Of a stretch of 64,000 nt of DNA, positions 61,836 to 64,000 are shown piece after piece. Position 1 is the stretch's first letter, and every line of letters starts with the position of its first letter. The translations under genes were made by a program, and so were the position numbers. The notes beneath the pieces are model-generated. The model ran no database searches, had not been told where the DNA came from, and worked only from the letters and a program-made list of their open reading frames with translations. Origin of the DNA: Ficedula albicollis (taxonomy: Eukaryota; Chordata; Aves; Passeriformes; Muscicapidae); NCBI RefSeq assembly GCF_000247815.1, contig NC_021678.1, positions 7,235,190 to 7,299,189 of the forward strand, written 5' to 3'.

Positions 61836-61918
61836 GAAAAAACCCAAAAAACTAAAAAAAACAAAAAACCAAAAAACCCAACCAACCAAAAAAACCCTCA
61901 AACAAAAACAAACATATA
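61836..61918. repeat. A-rich low-complexity tract
   Basis: A run of A interspersed with C (AAAACCAAAAAACCCAACCA and similar), directly after the MIR. It could be a simple expansion or the remains of an A-rich tail. Confidence 0.85.
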
Positions 61919-62559
61919 AAAGCTTCAATTCTCATTCCTTCTTTTTTTAAAAAGGCCTTTCTGCTGCCTATGGGGCAAATGCACCCATCTTCATGCCCTG
62001 TGTCTAGAAAGATGAGGAGGCACTTGCAGTGCCTGGGCTGACGTCTGGGCACACCCAGCTTCTAGTCAAGAGGTGAGCAAGGCTTATCAGTTACAGGGTG
62101 TTGGTTTTATTCCCACACAAACATAGCCCGAGGCGACTGCACAGCTTCCTTCCTCTGGCAGGCCTGGCGAAGAAAGCAGGAAAAAACTCAGAAAAATTGG
62201 CTATTGAAATTTTGAGATAAAAGAAACTTGGAAGAGCTGATGTTGAAGCACAGCAACATGAGATGGTGAAATGCTGTGACAACACAAACACAAAGGCCCC
62301 AAACCAGGAGAGACGCAGAAACACAAGCCCCAAGGCAGAGCACTGAGGTGTAAATAGTGACTCAGTGATCCACCTCACTGGCAAGGAACTTCCCAACCCT
62401 TCTGTCAGTGCCTTCTAATTCCTAGCACAGGCAGAAAAATCATCTCAATTAATTCTGTGAGCACCTGCACGGAGAATCCCGTGGCTGACTGCAAGAGTCC
62501 TTCAGGATTTTTGTATAGCTGGGTCAGCACCTGTCTGCTTCCAGTGTGCTCTGCTGTGG

Positions 62560-63114
62560 GTGCAGCAGGACCAAGGCAGGGATCACCCCAATCCCTGCGC
62601 TGGGCACAGCTGCGGCCACACCTCGAGCGCTGGCATCGGTTCTGGGCTCCCACTTACAAAGGACATTGACGGGCTGCAGTGTGTCCACGGAGGGCGAGAA
62701 GGTGAGAAGGTGAAAGGTTCAGAAAACACACCTTGTGAGGAGCAGCTGAGGGAGCTGGGGTTGTTTAGTCTTGAGGAGGCTGGGGGTGTGGGACATCATC
62801 ACTCTGCAACTCGCTGAAAGCAGGTTGTACCAAGGTAGGGCCGGTCTCTGCTGCAGAGAGGACAGCAGGAAACCGCCTTAAACAGGAGAGATTCAGATGA
62901 GATACTAGAAGACAATTTTTTCACAGTTTGTGTGGCTGGGCAGTGGAGCAGTTGCACAGAGAGGGGGTATGGCCACCGTCGGGAGGTGTTGGTCACCGGG
63001 AGCCGGCGCCGGGCGATGGCTCAGGGGCTACAGTGGCAGCGCTGGGTCGCCACCCGGCTGCACTGGGAGACCTTAAAGGTCTCTTCCACCCCTGACGATG
63101 CTATGATTCAATCC
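62560..63114 (+). mobile_element. CR1 LINE, 3' end of ORF2 plus tail
   Basis: Broken frames give CR1 ORF2 C-terminal peptides: a Leu-Arg-Pro-His-Leu-Glu motif near 62610 in one frame, and Glu-Gln-Leu-Arg-Glu-Leu-Gly-Leu-Phe-Ser-Leu-Glu near 62740 in another. So a frameshift separates them. At DNA level, GGTTCTGGGCTCCCACTTAC, AGGACATTGACGGGCTGCAG, CTGAGGGAGCTGGGGTTG and GGAAACCGCCTTAAACAGGA are recognisable CR1 blocks. The terminus reads ACCTTAAAGGTCTCTTCCAC and ends in GCTATGATTC. The 3' part (about 62960-63060) is unusually CpG-rich for CR1. The 5' boundary is uncertain. Confidence 0.9.
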
Positions 63115-63241
63115 TTCCATGCCGCAGGGCCGCACACCCGCGGGCCCGTTCCCGCAATGGTTTTTACAACTCCCCTTTGCCCTTGGCTCTGCCCGACGAT
63201 TGCTGGCGCAGCCTGGCGCAGCCGACCCGCGGGCCTTGCCC

Positions 63242-63243
<2 letters not shown>

Positions 63244-63283
<40 letters not shown>
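63244..63283. repeat. 40-nt poly-C tract
   Basis: An uninterrupted C run inside the CpG-rich segment, flanked by GCCCAA and GGTGGC. It gives poly-Pro and poly-Gly in spurious frames. Confidence 0.97.
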
Positions 63284-63287
<4 letters not shown>

Positions 63288-63364
63288 GCAGCGTCACACG
63301 GCCGAGCTGCGGCGGCCGCGCTGGGCCGGGCGCCGGTGGCTCCGGGGGCGCTGGCGGCGTCGGG

Positions 63365-63424
63365 GAGATGATGGGCGCAATGAGGGAGATGAGGGGCGCA
63401 ATGAGGAAGATGGAGAAGACGGGC
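63365..63424. repeat. 21-bp minisatellite, two full copies plus a partial one
   Basis: GAGATGATGGGCGCAATGAGG (63365-63385) is followed by GAGATGAGGGGCGCAATGAGG (63386-63406), then a degenerate AAGATGGAGAAGACGGGC. The unit length of 21 keeps frames open. On the minus strand it reads as a repeated Ile-Ala-Pro-Leu/Ile-Ile-Ser peptide. Confidence 0.88.
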
Positions 63425-63445
63425 ACGCAGCGACGCGTCCCGGCC

Positions 63446-64000
<555 letters not shown>

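Larger units (their letters stand above)
56841..62559. other. AT-rich non-coding stretch with several small repeats
   Basis: No gene is recognised. The stretch carries a hairpin at 58429, tandem duplications at 59049, 60259 and 60646, a MIR SINE at 61638 and an A-rich low-complexity tract at 61836, all listed separately. Open frames are mostly under 110 codons; the longest (133 codons, minus, 61484-61885) covers the MIR and the A-rich tract and is not a gene. Confidence 0.55.

Noticed and set aside
63073..63426. Minus-strand 117-codon frame with a hydrophobic start and a poly-Gly segment
   Set aside because: Its length depends on the 40-nt poly-C and it runs back into the CR1. No known protein resembles it.

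Overview
This 64 kb window looks like nuclear DNA of a bird. The main evidence is a set of CR1 LINE fragments. Several end in the typical avian CR1 3' end, a 'ggtct-ttcca' block followed by short ATTCTGTG-type repeats with no poly-A tail. There is also one good copy of the old amniote tRNA-derived SINE MIR. I recognise no protein-coding gene, rRNA, tRNA or CRISPR array. The open frames are short, overlap on both strands, and show no family motif; several are translated repeats, such as the GATGT satellite and the poly-C tracts. The window is best read as intergenic or long-intron DNA. The sequence alone does not say which, nor which species or chromosome.

Layout. 1-6949: unique non-coding DNA with one 99-bp tandem duplication. 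6950-8067: a 539-bp block present twice, each copy led by poly-A. 8068-12950: unique DNA with a CR1 tail. 12951-14138: a perfectly abutting 594-bp tandem duplication. 14139-20854: unique DNA around a perfect 63-unit GATGT satellite (17931-18245). 20855-21840: a 472-bp block present twice with poly-A at each copy. 22929-23613: the longest well-preserved CR1 fragment. 23614-48554: long non-coding stretch with small tandem duplications, a reverse-strand CR1 and one exon-like open frame at 36827-37060. 48555-52199: a 1.74-kb block present twice, separated by 86 C. 52200-62559: non-coding DNA with nested tandem duplications, a CR1 tail, a hairpin and the MIR. 62560-63447: a CR1 next to a CpG-rich segment. 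63448-64000: an uninterrupted run of 553 C that fills the end of the window.

The dominant structure is head-to-tail, two-copy direct duplication, about fifteen cases from 17 bp to 1.8 kb. The four largest pairs differ by only one or two substitutions that I could see, about what two haplotypes of one bird would show. Three of the four meet at a homopolymer. I think those are most likely assembly artefacts (overlapping contig ends or haplotypes joined at poly-A or poly-C), while many of the smaller, more diverged ones are probably real. I found no convincing new biological system here; the most useful observations concern the duplications, the poly-C tracts and the satellite.
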